A stretch of 64,000 nucleotides of DNA from Mycobacterium sp. MBM (GTDB lineage: Bacteria; Actinomycetota; Actinomycetes; Mycobacteriales; Mycobacteriaceae): NCBI GenBank assembly GCA_021648845.1, contig JAKJHY010000001.1:310001-374000 (forward strand), read 5' to 3'. The translations under genes were made by a program, and so were the position numbers. The first letter of the stretch is position 1, and each line of letters opens with the position of its first letter. Shown here piece by piece: positions 25,090 to 33,942 of the stretch. The notes under the pieces are model-generated. The model was not told the DNA's origin, searched no databases, and saw only the letters and a program-made list of their open reading frames with translations.

Positions 25090-25725
25090 ATGACACTTTG
25101 TGAGAACGATTCTGCTTATGTCGCGGCACGGCGCAGCGACGCGGTCACGTTGCTCCGCGCATGGCTGAACCATCCACTGCGCACAGCAGCGATTGCGCCC
25201 TCCGGCCCCGCGTTGGCTCGATTGATCACCAAAGATATCAACGCAAATGAACGCGTAGTTGAACTGGGACCCGGTACCGGAGTATTCACTCACGCTCTGC
25301 TCGCTCGTGGCGTCCAGCCATCCCGGGTGACGGTCGTCGAATCCAACCCCGAGTTCGCCAACCTGCTCCGCAGACGCTACCGGAATGTCCACGTGGTATG
25401 CGCCGACGCCGCCACCGACCCCTGGGGGTTGACCGACCATACCGAGATCGACGCCGTCGTCAGCGGTCTCCCCCTGTTGTCCATGACTGCTGGTGCGGTC
25501 GCGGCGGTGCTGACAACGGCGGTGTCAGCGCTCAGCCCGCAGGGGCGCTTCTACCAGTTCACTTATGGACCGACATGCCCTGTCCGCACGAATCTGCTGG
25601 ACAGACTCAACCTTCGATCCACGCGGATCGGGTGGACACCCCGCAACCTTCCGCCCGCTTCGGTGTATCGGATCGAAAGACGGAACAGGCGATTCGGCGC
25701 CGACGACCCGAACCCGCCTCGCTGA
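25090..25725 (+). CDS. SAM-dependent methyltransferase, PmtA-like
   Basis: A 211-residue class I methyltransferase. The SAM motif I is VVELGPGTGVFTHALLARGV, with the acidic VVESNPEFANLL strand and VVSGLPLLSM, which corresponds to the GLPxLSM motif of rhizobial phospholipid N-methyltransferase PmtA and related rRNA-dimethylase-like proteins. The start of the protein has WLNHPLRTAAIAPSGPAL, also typical of that group. It stands alone, 125 bases after the epimerase. A lipid substrate is plausible but unproven. Confidence 0.8.
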   Translation: MTLCENDSAYVAARRSDAVTLLRAWLNHPLRTAAIAPSGPALARLITKDINANERVVELGPGTGVFTHALLARGVQPSRVTVVESNPEFANLLRRRYRNVHVVCADAATDPWGLTDHTEIDAVVSGLPLLSMTAGAVAAVLTTAVSALSPQGRFYQFTYGPTCPVRTNLLDRLNLRSTRIGWTPRNLPPASVYRIERRNRRFGADDPNPPR

Positions 25726-26192
25726 CCGAAACTCTTCCTTGGCGATATCCGAAAGTGACCGGTCGGCAGGCACGTCGCCAGCACCAAGTCCACGCCGCCG
25801 GCGCCGCGTTCATATCCCAGCACTGCGAGTGCGACTCGTCACCCTTGTTCACGCCGCACACGGGTTGCTCGGGTCGTTCTGTGCGTCGCGGACGAAGACT
25901 TCGGTGAGTTGTGCCCTGCAGTATCTTTTACTGCACGTGCCCCGGATTGATCCTGCAGCACAAGAAGAAGTGAGATGCACTGGTTGCCTGGCAGATCCGG
26001 CAACGCCTCGACGCGCACCTACCGGCTCGACTTCAGGGCCTCTACTGCGCATACCAGTTGAAGTTGGCTACGGGGTGATCCCGCGGACCGACAACGGGCC
26101 AGCGTTGACCGCTTCGATACCCGCACGATCCCTGCAGTTACTGGGACTGGCAGGGACATCCTTTGCGTCCGTTCCCGCGCTAACGTGATCTC
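25726..26192. other. Intergenic region, no gene recognised
   Basis: About 470 bases between the methyltransferase and regulator no. 3. Open frames on both strands lack starts and motifs. The only structure I see is the inverted repeat at 25917-25935. Confidence 0.4.
25917..25935. repeat. Perfect inverted repeat TGCAGTA-N5-TACTGCA
   Basis: Seven-base arms separated by TCTTT, in a gene-free stretch 258 bases before the MmyB-type regulator at 26193. The AT-rich centre and short loop would suit an operator or a small hairpin. Confidence 0.7.
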
Positions 26193-27056
26193 ATGGGCCA
26201 CGATACAAACTTGTTGGGTGAGTACCTACGTGCTAGACGCAGTCTCGTAACTCCCGAAGGAGCCGGCATACCCGCAAGTGGAACCCGACGCGTTCCTGGA
26301 CTACGCCGTGAAGAAGTTGCGATGCTGGCTGGAATAAGCTCGGAGTACTACCTGCGACTCGAGCAAGGGCGCGACCGCAATCCGTCGCAGCAGGTTCTTG
26401 AAGCGCTTGCACGTGTCCTCGAAGTAGACGAGGGCCATTTGCACAAGTTGGCTGCTCACCGGTCACGGCGAGCGAACAGCAGACCACAGCGTGAGTCCGT
26501 GCCCTTCAGCACAGAACGGCTCGTGCATCACTTGCCGTTTCCGTCATTCGTCGAAGGCAGATACCTTGATGTACTGACCTCTAATGCGCTAGCGACCGCC
26601 ATGTCGCCGCGACTATCGGTAGGTCGTAACCGCCTACGGGACGTGTTCATTGACCCGGAAGAGCAGGCCCTGTTCACCGACTGGCGTCGCGCGGCCATGG
26701 CGCTGGTGGCGGGATTCCGACAGGCAGTTGGCACCAACTTCGATGATCCGCGCGTTATCCAATTGGTGGGTGAACTGTCGTTGAAAAGTCCCTACTTTCG
26801 ACAGATCTGGGCGCGACATGATGTCGGTCCACGTGCTGGTGCGGCACTCACAATCCGACATCCGTTAGTTGGCGACCTGCAGCTTGACAGAGAAAAACTG
26901 TCCATCGCCGGTGGTGAAGGATTGATGCTGGTGATTTTCCACCCGGAGCGTGACAGCGACAGCATGGAAAAGCTGTCGCTTCTGGCTTCGACTCTCACAC
27001 CGCCTGGTGCCGACGTCCTGGATGAGCGCGGCGCTCTTCACTCGCGGGTCGAGTAG
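26193..27056 (+). CDS. XRE regulator with MmyB-type ligand domain, no. 3
   Basis: A 287-residue regulator with the helix-turn-helix signature RRVPGLRREEVAMLAGIS and YYLRLEQGRDRNPS, and the MmyB ligand domain (FPSFVEGRYLDVLTSNALA, SLKSPYFRQIWARHDV, IRHPLVGDLQLDREKL). It differs clearly from nos. 1 and 2, which lack the SEYYLRLEQG form. It is 82 bases upstream of an SDR on the same strand, so the pair probably forms one transcript in which the SDR or its substrate feeds back on the regulator (inference). Confidence 0.92.
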   Translation: MGHDTNLLGEYLRARRSLVTPEGAGIPASGTRRVPGLRREEVAMLAGISSEYYLRLEQGRDRNPSQQVLEALARVLEVDEGHLHKLAAHRSRRANSRPQRESVPFSTERLVHHLPFPSFVEGRYLDVLTSNALATAMSPRLSVGRNRLRDVFIDPEEQALFTDWRRAAMALVAGFRQAVGTNFDDPRVIQLVGELSLKSPYFRQIWARHDVGPRAGAALTIRHPLVGDLQLDREKLSIAGGEGLMLVIFHPERDSDSMEKLSLLASTLTPPGADVLDERGALHSRVE

Positions 27057-27138
27057 AGCGGATCGGACGCTTCGAGACTACTGACCGCAAAGCCGACGGT
27101 GACAAGTGACCGACGGCAACTACCTCTGAGGAGACACA

Positions 27139-27918
27139 ATGTCAGGACTAGCTCTTGTTACGGGCGCCTCTTCCGGGATCGGCAGGGCATTCGCTACACG
27201 GCTGGCTGCCTTGGGATATGACCTAATCGTGGTCGCCCGGCGAGAAGAGCGGCTTCAAGAACTTGCGTCGTCGCTGTCTCAGCACAGCGATGTGCAGGTG
27301 ATTGTCGCTGATCTCGCTGATAGTCGGGACGTAGACGCGGTCGCCGAGGTCTGTCTTAGCCGACCTTTAACGATGCTCGTTAACAACGCCGGCGTCGCCA
27401 ACTACATGGCGATCACCGACTTGACAGCAACACAGGTCAATGAGCTTCTCAACGTCAAGGTGGTTGCGCCTGCTCTGCTCACGAGAGCAGCCGTTAGCGG
27501 GATGTCTTCTCGTCGACAGGGCACGGTAATCAACGTCGCAGGAATGCTCGCATTCTCTGGGCCGGCGCCCCAATCGAAGCCTGGCCGCGCCTTGTACGCC
27601 GGGACCTTGGCTCACACGGTAACTGCGTCGCAAACACTGAGCGCCGAACTCAAGGATGTTGGAGTGCAGGTGCAGGTGGTCTGTCCAGGAATTGTCGCCA
27701 CCGAGTTTCACGCAGTTCAGGGAATGGACCTCTCGGCATTTCCAAGGATGTCCGCCGATGACGTGGTCACTGCTTCACTTCGAGGCCTTGAACTCGGCGA
27801 GGTGGTTTGCGCACCCGGGTTGGAGGACATGGAGTTGCTGACAGCAGTATTTGATGCTGAACTTGCGGCGTTCGGCAGCCAAAGTGCCCAACTGGCAACC
27901 CGATACATCTCTTCCTAG
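27139..27918 (+). CDS. SDR-family protein lacking usual catalytic serine and lysine
   Basis: A 259-residue SDR with a normal cofactor motif (TGASSGIGRAFATRLA), acidic-to-basic VVARREER and NNAGVAN. The active site is abnormal. The tyrosine is present (Tyr153 in ALYAGTLAHT), but the lysine four residues later is Leu157. The serine expected after INV is Gly135 (INVAGML), with about five extra residues before the tyrosine. It may bind NADP without classical turnover or use other residues. It has a strong GAGGAGA ribosome site and follows regulator no. 3. Confidence 0.85.
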   Translation: MSGLALVTGASSGIGRAFATRLAALGYDLIVVARREERLQELASSLSQHSDVQVIVADLADSRDVDAVAEVCLSRPLTMLVNNAGVANYMAITDLTATQVNELLNVKVVAPALLTRAAVSGMSSRRQGTVINVAGMLAFSGPAPQSKPGRALYAGTLAHTVTASQTLSAELKDVGVQVQVVCPGIVATEFHAVQGMDLSAFPRMSADDVVTASLRGLELGEVVCAPGLEDMELLTAVFDAELAAFGSQSAQLATRYISS

Positions 27919-28034
27919 ATCCAGACAGCCAAGTCGCGCGCTACGTGGGCACCATCTTTCCCTGTGCGAGTAGCACTCGCCGGAGCTGCCTGCTCACTTT
28001 CGGCCGGAACTGACGTATGCGAGGACGTGCGCAG

Positions 28035-28528
28035 GGAACCGGCTCCGGGTGCGCTGCATCGAACCGCTTCATGGCCTCAGGGCCAGGCAACCCGCGCCCG
28101 GCTTAGGCTTCGACGCCAGGAGCCGGTCATAGCAGCCTTGCGGCGAGTTGTCCAGGAACACTGCGGTATTCAGCATTGCCGTGCGCCACTGCTCACCTCC
28201 GGGAAAGCCGATGGCAAGGCCGAGGCCACGAGCTGCAATCGGGGTATCTGCACCGAACGGATTACCGCCGGCGAAGTGAGAACCTGCCGACGACCGGGCT
28301 GCGCCCCGGGGCCAAAACCGCAGCCGGATGAGCGCGGTGCCTCGCGCGATCCAACCCCATGACGACGGCGATACTCCCGAGAGCGACCACGGTGAATACA
28401 CCGACGGCACCGAGCCCCGCCAACAGCGAGCGCCGAGTGATCGGCGTGCCACGCCAGCGAAAGAGTGCGCCTTCCTCCTCACTGCTCCCCATCACAGAGT
28501 TCTCGCAACGACTACGACGGCGCATCAT
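28035..28528 (-). pseudogene. Decayed catalase-family peroxidase
   Basis: Reading the minus strand from 28528, one frame gives RWRGTPITRRSLLAGLGAVG, a membrane anchor, then AAVLAPGRSPVVGRFS, the conserved catalase-family phrase. The next frame continues with AGGNPFGADTPIAARGLGLA, FPGGEQWRTAMLN, VFLDNSPQGCYDRLLASK. A third frame gives PEAMKRFDAAHPEP near 28040. The order matches the membrane-anchored SrpA-like catalase-related peroxidases. About 50 residues between anchor and RFS are deleted, at least two frameshifts are present, and the C-terminal half is gone. A clear pseudogene. Confidence 0.8.
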
Positions 28529-28841
28529 TGCGGCTGGCGGTCCCGGACCTTTCCGGCTAGCACTACCAAACCAGCCGGGCGCCGATCACGACCACTGGAA
28601 CAAGCGAGATGCGTCTCTGCCGAGGGGCACTGCACCCTGACAGATGGGCGTCACGTCACTTCCGGTGCGCGCACGGAAGCCGCAGTTGGTTAATAGTAAT
28701 TAACACTATCGGAACGACTACGACGCGCGACTGCGTTCAAATACTCCACGTGCACAAACCATCATCGCGCCACAATCTGCTGCTGCACAGCAGTTCAATC
28801 CGCATAGTTCACGCCACCGCTCGACAGCACCCGATGCAGTG
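28529..28841. other. AT-richer intergenic region
   Basis: No gene is recognised. Bases 28689-28704 form a perfect inverted repeat GTTAAT-AGTA-ATTAAC. The local base composition is less GC-rich than the surroundings, as often at insertion or recombination scars. Confidence 0.4.
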
Positions 28842-28883
28842 TTGACAACATCACACCGTGGCCTTACGTTAATGTTTAGTCAC
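28842..28883 (+). promoter_or_regulatory. Promoter and operator of the MFS gene (site 1 of second regulon)
   Basis: TTGACA (28842-28847), 17-bp spacer, TACGTT (28865-28870). The operator GTTAATG-TT-TAGTCAC at 28868-28883 overlaps the -10 and the predicted start point. Same architecture as at 31817-31859 and, on the minus strand, 41811-41853. The first ATG of the MFS gene is about 250 bases downstream, so the transcript has a long leader. Confidence 0.78.
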
Positions 28884-29131
28884 ACTTTGAAGAAGTCAGC
28901 CGTGGGAGATCATCGAGCCATGGCCGGTCGCCGCTGCGGGCGACAGATCGGTGAAGGTGGGAGGCAAGGGGACAGGCACCTGAGCCGGACAACCCATCTC
29001 GGGGTGACAAGCCCTGTAATTGCGCCTGCCCCGGGACATCCGGGCGACAGGCCGCGCTCAACCGAATCGAATTCAGGTCGTCTCGACAGCCTTGGCCTGG
29101 CCATCTGACCATCACTGAGAAGGAGCAGCAC

Positions 29132-30568
29132 ATGTCGGTGCGCAATTCCCGCGACTCGCGAGTCGCGTCCACTGGCAGCCGCGCCCGCGCCAGCGCGACT
29201 CTCGCTGCCGTAATTGCCTGCGTGGCCGCATTCAAGGGCCTGAACGAGTCGGTGACTCCGCCGGCCCTGCCAATCCTGCAGGAGCAGTTCCAGGTATCCG
29301 GTTCGACGATCGCCTGGGTGATCACGGGCGTCCTGTTGACCGGAACGATCGCAACACCGATCATGAGCCGGCTCGGCGAAGTGTGGGACAAGCGCCGCGC
29401 ACTCCTGGGCGTGCTGGCCATCGTGTCGATCGGGACTCTGATCTCAGCGCTGTCGATGTCGATCGAGATGCTCATCGTCGGACAACTGATGCAAGGCGTC
29501 GGACTCAGTACCGTCCCGTTGGCGATCGGCATCATCCGTGACACCCAAACCGAAGCTCGGACAAAATCGGCGAACGGGCTTCTGGTCGGGGCGATCTTCG
29601 GCAGCACGGCACTCGGTACCATGGTTGCCGGGCCGGTCGCCGACCACCTCTCCTACAGGTGGTTGTTCTGGCTTCCATTCATCGCACTCGTCGTATGCAT
29701 GATGGCAGTCTGGTCGTTCGTCCCAAGGTCACTGAAGTCCGACGGGCCCCGACCCGGAATCGACGTTGCCGGGAGCGTTCTGCTGGCGATCGGGCTTGCC
29801 TGCATTCTGCTGGGGTTGACCTTCGCACCCGACTGGGGATGGCTCTCACTCGGAGTCTTGTTCCTGTTCGCCACGGGACTCACGTCGCTTGCATCCTTCG
29901 CGCGCCTCGAGCTCAGGATCGACAATCCGCTGATCGATCTGCGCCTGATGCGCAGCTTCACCGTGGTGGCCGCATCGGGTCTGATGTTCCTAGCCGGCTA
30001 CTGCATCAACGCGACGCTCATCTGTGTTCCCATTCAGGCGCAGTTGCCCAGATCAACCGGCTACGGCCTAGGTGAGACAGCGACCTTCACTTCGGTCATC
30101 TTGGTGTCCGCCATGATGTTGGGACTGTCCGCGCCATTGGTGTCCATGCTGGACCGCGGAATCGGCTCGCGTCTCACGTCACTGCTCGGTCCGATCTCGA
30201 TCCTGACCGGCACCACACTGATGCTCGTAGCCGGACACCGCGGCAGCATCGTCGCCATCGTCATGGTCACCCTGCTGATGAATTTCGGCATCACAGTATC
30301 GATGACTCAGTCGCTGAACCTTGTCGTCACCGGTGTTCCGGCAGACAAGGTGACCGAGTTCAACGGATTGAACTTCGCGATTCAAGCGGTTGCGGGGACG
30401 ATCGGCGCTCAGGTATCCGGTGCCGCCCTCACCGTCGACGAGGCCGTCGCCGACGTGTCGCCACCATGGAGCGGTTTCGCCATTGCGTGGGGAGCCTCCG
30501 GTGCGCTGGCCGTTGCGATCCTTGCCCTCGTGTTGGCAGTTCCCACATCGAAAACTCGAGCGCAGTAG
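29132..30568 (+). CDS. MFS transporter (DHA2/EmrB-like)
   Basis: A 478-residue membrane protein with about 14 hydrophobic helices. The first segment has LPILQEQFQVSGSTIAWVIT, and the conserved motif A loop is SRLGEVWDKRRALLGVLAIV. The long central helices and repeated VLLAIGLACILLGLTF match drug:H+ antiporter-2 proteins. ATG 29132 has GAGAAGGAG upstream. It lies behind the shared promoter/operator at 28842, so it is probably the importer of the compound broken down by the 31871-37579 operon, or an exporter of toxic intermediates (inference). A strong terminator follows. Confidence 0.9.
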   Translation: MSVRNSRDSRVASTGSRARASATLAAVIACVAAFKGLNESVTPPALPILQEQFQVSGSTIAWVITGVLLTGTIATPIMSRLGEVWDKRRALLGVLAIVSIGTLISALSMSIEMLIVGQLMQGVGLSTVPLAIGIIRDTQTEARTKSANGLLVGAIFGSTALGTMVAGPVADHLSYRWLFWLPFIALVVCMMAVWSFVPRSLKSDGPRPGIDVAGSVLLAIGLACILLGLTFAPDWGWLSLGVLFLFATGLTSLASFARLELRIDNPLIDLRLMRSFTVVAASGLMFLAGYCINATLICVPIQAQLPRSTGYGLGETATFTSVILVSAMMLGLSAPLVSMLDRGIGSRLTSLLGPISILTGTTLMLVAGHRGSIVAIVMVTLLMNFGITVSMTQSLNLVVTGVPADKVTEFNGLNFAIQAVAGTIGAQVSGAALTVDEAVADVSPPWSGFAIAWGASGALAVAILALVLAVPTSKTRAQ

Positions 30569-30580
30569 CAGTTGTCGGCT

Positions 30581-30608
30581 GTCAGCCCAGGACCGGCCCT
30601 GGGCTGAC
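30581..30608. terminator. Bidirectional terminator between MFS and SDR genes
   Basis: A perfect 11-bp stem, GTCAGCCCAGG (30581-30591) with CCTGGGCTGAC (30598-30608), around a six-base loop. It lies between two convergent genes (stops at 30568 and 30617) and can serve both. Confidence 0.8.
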
Positions 30609-30616
30609 ACCGAGCT

Positions 30617-31378
30617 TCAGGTGATGGTCACGCCGCCATCGACCGCGAGCGTCTGCCCGGTGACGAAACCGCCGGCGGGCGAGGCCAACCAGACGGCGGT
30701 CGCGACCAACTCCACTGGCTCACCGGTTCGGCCGAGAATAACCCGCGGCATCTGTGCATCGAGATACCCCGGCTTGTAGGAGTCGGTCATCTCCGACCGG
30801 AAGAAGCCCGGGGCCAAGGCGTTGACGCGGATACCTTTGCGAGAACCCCACTGCTGGGCGAGGTCTCGGGTCAAACCGATTATCCCCGCCTTCGACGCGG
30901 CGTAGGCCGCCTGCGGCAGACCGGCAGTGGTGATGCCGAGGACACTGGAGATGTTGATCACCGACGACCCAGCGTGCATGACTCGGCCACAGGCCTGCGC
31001 CATCCAGTAGGAACCGTGCAGGTTGACATCGACTACGCGGCGAAACTGCTCAGGTGTCTCCTTCGTGGCGGGCACCGCGGTGCCCACACCGGCGTTGTTG
31101 ATCAGAATGTCGACCTTGCCGAACTCGCTGAGGGTGGCATCGACGAGCGATTGACAGGAAGCGGGGTCCACGACATCGGTGCACACCGACAAAGCCCGCC
31201 TTCCAGCCGCCGATACCAACTCGGCAGTGTCGGCGAGTTTGTCGACACGACGCGCGCCGAGCGCGACATCGGCACCGGCTTCGGCGAACGCACGCGCGAA
31301 CGCGACCCCGAGCCCCGAGGACGCTCCGGTGACGATGACGACCTTGCCATCGAGTCTGAACAGGTCGAGAACGCTCAT
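30617..31378 (-). CDS. Classical SDR, 3-oxoacyl/gluconate dehydrogenase-like
   Basis: A complete 253-residue SDR: TGASSGLGVAFARAFA, NNAGVGTAV, serine in INISSVLG, YAASK with catalytic tyrosine and lysine, PGFFRSEMT and the C-terminal GFVTGQTLAVDGG. The leader FRLDGKVVIVTG is typical of the group. It is divergent from the catabolic operon promoter at 31817 and lies between the MFS gene and that operon, so it probably handles a hydroxy/keto step of the same pathway. I see no copy of the shared operator directly upstream of its start. Confidence 0.93.
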   Translation of the reverse strand: MSVLDLFRLDGKVVIVTGASSGLGVAFARAFAEAGADVALGARRVDKLADTAELVSAAGRRALSVCTDVVDPASCQSLVDATLSEFGKVDILINNAGVGTAVPATKETPEQFRRVVDVNLHGSYWMAQACGRVMHAGSSVINISSVLGITTAGLPQAAYAASKAGIIGLTRDLAQQWGSRKGIRVNALAPGFFRSEMTDSYKPGYLDAQMPRVILGRTGEPVELVATAVWLASPAGGFVTGQTLAVDGGVTIT

Positions 31379-31816
31379 AGTGCTTCCTTTGTGTTGTCCG
31401 GTTGATCGGCGCGCTTCCGCACCCGCCCGCTCGCGACGCGTCGAACACCGATACCAAGGCTAGCCAAGAGTGGAACTGAAAACCGCAGAGGCACCGATCA
31501 TTCGACAACGCATCGGGATCGGCACATGTCCGGGGGCACCGTCGGTGAGATCCTCCTCTCCCGACTGCTGAGACGTAGACGCCTGGTCGCCAACCTCGCG
31601 ACCCGGGGGTCGTCAATCCGCACGGTGCAGCCATGGCTGCTGCGGATACTGCCATCGACACCGGAGTCGCTCACCTCGGTCACCAGCAACAGCTGGCTAA
31701 CGGATTGATCTATACGTTCACTCTAGGCTGTCACAGCAATGCTCGATGCACAGCTCGGATCGACGCCCAAATTATACGCCTGTACAGCGAATTATCGTCG
31801 ACATCCTGGCGAACCC
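31379..31816. other. Intergenic region, no gene recognised
   Basis: About 440 bases between the divergent SDR and the operon promoter. Short open frames have no motif or start signal. GGCTAGCC within CCAAGGCTAGCCAAG (around 31455-31470) is the only palindrome I noted. Confidence 0.35.
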
Positions 31817-31859
31817 TTGACAAGGATCCGCAACGGGACTTACGTTAATGTTCATTCAC
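31817..31859 (+). promoter_or_regulatory. Promoter and operator of the six-gene operon (site 2)
   Basis: TTGACA (31817-31822), 18-bp spacer, TACGTT (31841-31846). Operator GTTAATG-TT-CATTCAC at 31844-31859 is the most symmetric of the three sites: its arms differ from perfect inversion at one position. The predicted start is near 31853, leaving a leader of about 18 bases. Confidence 0.8.
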
Positions 31860-31870
31860 AATGTGAGGAG

Positions 31871-33088
31871 ATGACGGATACCGTGAGATTCATATTCATG
31901 AGTGAGGGCGAGACCGCACCCGGCGCCTCGTACGAGCACCGATACCGCGAACTGATCGACGAAGTACTGCTGGCCGAGGAGGTCGGCTTCGACGCGTTCG
32001 GCACATCCGAACAGCACCTGGCCATCGGCACCGCCACCACCTCGGCACCGGAAGTTCTGTATCCGTATCTGATGGCACTGACCAGCCGGATCCGGTTCGT
32101 CCATCTGGTGACCCTGCTTCCGACGCGGATCAACCATGCCATTCGCGTCGCCGAGAGGCTTGTCACCGAGGACCTGCTGTCACACGGTCGCGTCGAACTC
32201 GGCGTCGGCCGGGGCAACACCACGCTTTCCTTGCGCGCCTTCGAAGTCTCGCCTGCCGAGAACAAGTCACAGCAGCTCGAAGGTATCGAGGTGATTCGCC
32301 GGGCACTGCACGATGACGTGTTCTCCTTTGTCGGTGAGCACTACAAAATTCCGCCCCGCAGCCTGGTGCCCAAAAGCATCCAAACGCCCTATCCCCCGAT
32401 CCACATGGCCACCGGAAGTCCCGAGTCTGTCCGGGCAGCAGCCGAACTCGGCATCGGTGCGATCGTGGGCGGCTTCTACTTGGGCTTCGATTTCGTCGAG
32501 AACATGATCCGCATCTACGACGAGGCGCTGGCTTCGGCGACGCACACCTATCCCCTGCAGGCCGAACGGCTCGTGGCCATCGGCGGAGGTATGCATTGCG
32601 CTGAAACCCGAGATGAGGCTCGCAGCTGGGCGCGCGGTCTCAAGGAGACGGTCGGGTTGTCCACCGACGCCTATGAACGGCTGTCGAAGCTGTCCAGCGA
32701 TTACCAGTACATGGGCGCGGTGAAGCATCTGGACTTCAACGACGAACGGTACCTGTTCGAGGATTCGTCGGGCTTCATCGTCGGCGATCCCGATGACTGC
32801 ATCGCCCAGGTCCAGCGCTTTGCCGACCTCGGTGTCGACTCTCTGGTGATGCGCATCGACGGCCTGCCGCACAAGGAACTGATGAAGTCGATCGAGCTCT
32901 TCGGCAAGTACGTGATCCCCCGATTCAAGAATCCGCGGGGCATCGCGCGCACCCCGGAGGCCATTCTGGCCGACATCCGCGAGGCCCGTCCGGGCCACTA
33001 CGCCGAACGAGAGGCATTCGAAGAGCAGATGAATCAGAAGCAACCCGCGATCAGTGGCATCGGCACGGGCGCGGGTGAGGCCCGATGA
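31871..33088 (+). CDS. Luciferase-like (LLM) flavin-dependent monooxygenase
   Basis: A 405-residue bacterial-luciferase-fold protein: FIFMSEGETAPG at the N-terminus, EHRYRELIDEVLLAEEVGFD, FGTSEQHLAIG, then GRVELGVGRGNT and IHMATGSPESVRAAAELGIG. Members use reduced FMN and oxygen for monooxygenation or Baeyer-Villiger reactions and need a separate flavin reductase, which is present at 35623-36147. ATG 31871 sits directly on GAGGAG, too close for ideal initiation; GTG 31883 (VRFIFMSEG) is a credible alternative start. First gene of the operon, overlapping the next by ATGA. Confidence 0.9.
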   Translation: MTDTVRFIFMSEGETAPGASYEHRYRELIDEVLLAEEVGFDAFGTSEQHLAIGTATTSAPEVLYPYLMALTSRIRFVHLVTLLPTRINHAIRVAERLVTEDLLSHGRVELGVGRGNTTLSLRAFEVSPAENKSQQLEGIEVIRRALHDDVFSFVGEHYKIPPRSLVPKSIQTPYPPIHMATGSPESVRAAAELGIGAIVGGFYLGFDFVENMIRIYDEALASATHTYPLQAERLVAIGGGMHCAETRDEARSWARGLKETVGLSTDAYERLSKLSSDYQYMGAVKHLDFNDERYLFEDSSGFIVGDPDDCIAQVQRFADLGVDSLVMRIDGLPHKELMKSIELFGKYVIPRFKNPRGIARTPEAILADIREARPGHYAEREAFEEQMNQKQPAISGIGTGAGEAR

Positions 33089-33942
33089 ACGCCCTCGACC
33101 GAGATGACCTCTTCTCGCGCTATCCCGACGAGATCCTGATCGAGCGTAAGCCCAACGGGGTTCTGCTGATCACCCTCAACCGGCCTGAACACCTCAACGC
33201 ACTGACCATGCCGATGTTCGACATGATAGGTGACCTGCTGATCGACGCCGACCGCGACCCGCAGACTCGGGTAGTTGTGGTCACCGGTGCCGGCCGCGGA
33301 TTCTGTACGGGTATGGATGTCGCACAACCCGATCCATCGCTCGAGGACGCAATCACACTCATGGAGACCGAGCGCCGGCGCATCATGGCCACTTTGACCA
33401 TGGACAAGCCGATGATTTCGGCGATCAATGGTGCCGCTGTCGGCTGGGGCTTGTCACTGGGGTTGTTGGCCGACATCAGCATCGCCGCCGAGGACGCAGT
33501 TCTCATGGACGGACACACCCGCGTCGGTGTGGTCGCCGGGGACCATTCGTCGTTGATCTGGCCGCTGCTCGTGGGTATGGCCAAAGCCAAGTACTACCAG
33601 CTCACCTCCGCCCGCATGACCGGGATCGAAGCCGAACGCATCGGGCTGGTCAGTCTCGTCGAACCCAGAGAGAAGGTGCTCGAGCGCGCCCTGTCGATCG
33701 CCGATGACTTGGCCATGGGTTCACAGCGCGCCATCCAGTGGACCAAACGGTCGCTGAACACTGGCTGGCTCACGAACAACCTTCCCCAACAGGAACTCTC
33801 CGCAGCACTGGAGACGCTCAACTTCGCGGGCGCGGACTATCTGGAGGCGCGGCGTGCGTACCGGGAGAAGCGCCCGACGCGTTTCCCTTCCGCGCACGGC
33901 CAGGAACCCGCACCGTCCACCGAGACCTCCAACCAGGCGTGA
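33085..33942 (+). CDS. Enoyl-CoA hydratase/isomerase (crotonase) family protein, 1
   Basis: A 285-residue crotonase: LITLNRPEHLNALTMPM, VVTGAGRGFCTGMDV and the oxyanion-hole segment INGAAVGWGLSLGLLADI. The helix 3 and 4 region has HTRVGVVAGDHSSLIWPLLVG, where hydratases usually have catalytic glutamates; here the typical GGxxE glutamate is replaced, so it may be an isomerase, hydrolase or C-C hydrolase variant. The C-terminal extension (about 25 residues, Pro/Ser-rich) is not part of the fold. Overlaps both neighbours (ATGA, GTGA). Confidence 0.87.
   Translation: MNALDRDDLFSRYPDEILIERKPNGVLLITLNRPEHLNALTMPMFDMIGDLLIDADRDPQTRVVVVTGAGRGFCTGMDVAQPDPSLEDAITLMETERRRIMATLTMDKPMISAINGAAVGWGLSLGLLADISIAAEDAVLMDGHTRVGVVAGDHSSLIWPLLVGMAKAKYYQLTSARMTGIEAERIGLVSLVEPREKVLERALSIADDLAMGSQRAIQWTKRSLNTGWLTNNLPQQELSAALETLNFAGADYLEARRAYREKRPTRFPSAHGQEPAPSTETSNQA

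Noticed and set aside
25565..26188. Plus-strand 207-codon frame overlapping the methyltransferase end
   Set aside because: Overlaps a real gene for its first part, has no motif and no ribosome site.
28884..29131. Possible riboswitch in the long MFS leader, including the hairpin at 29024-29052
   Set aside because: A GCCTG/CAGGC stem with an inner CCGG pairing exists, but I could match it to no known riboswitch class and GC-rich leaders form such stems by chance.
31848..31874. Eight-codon leader peptide (MFIHNVRR) whose stop overlaps the LLM start codon
   Set aside because: The ATG is only two bases after the -10 and so probably not transcribed; the same bases form the shared operator.
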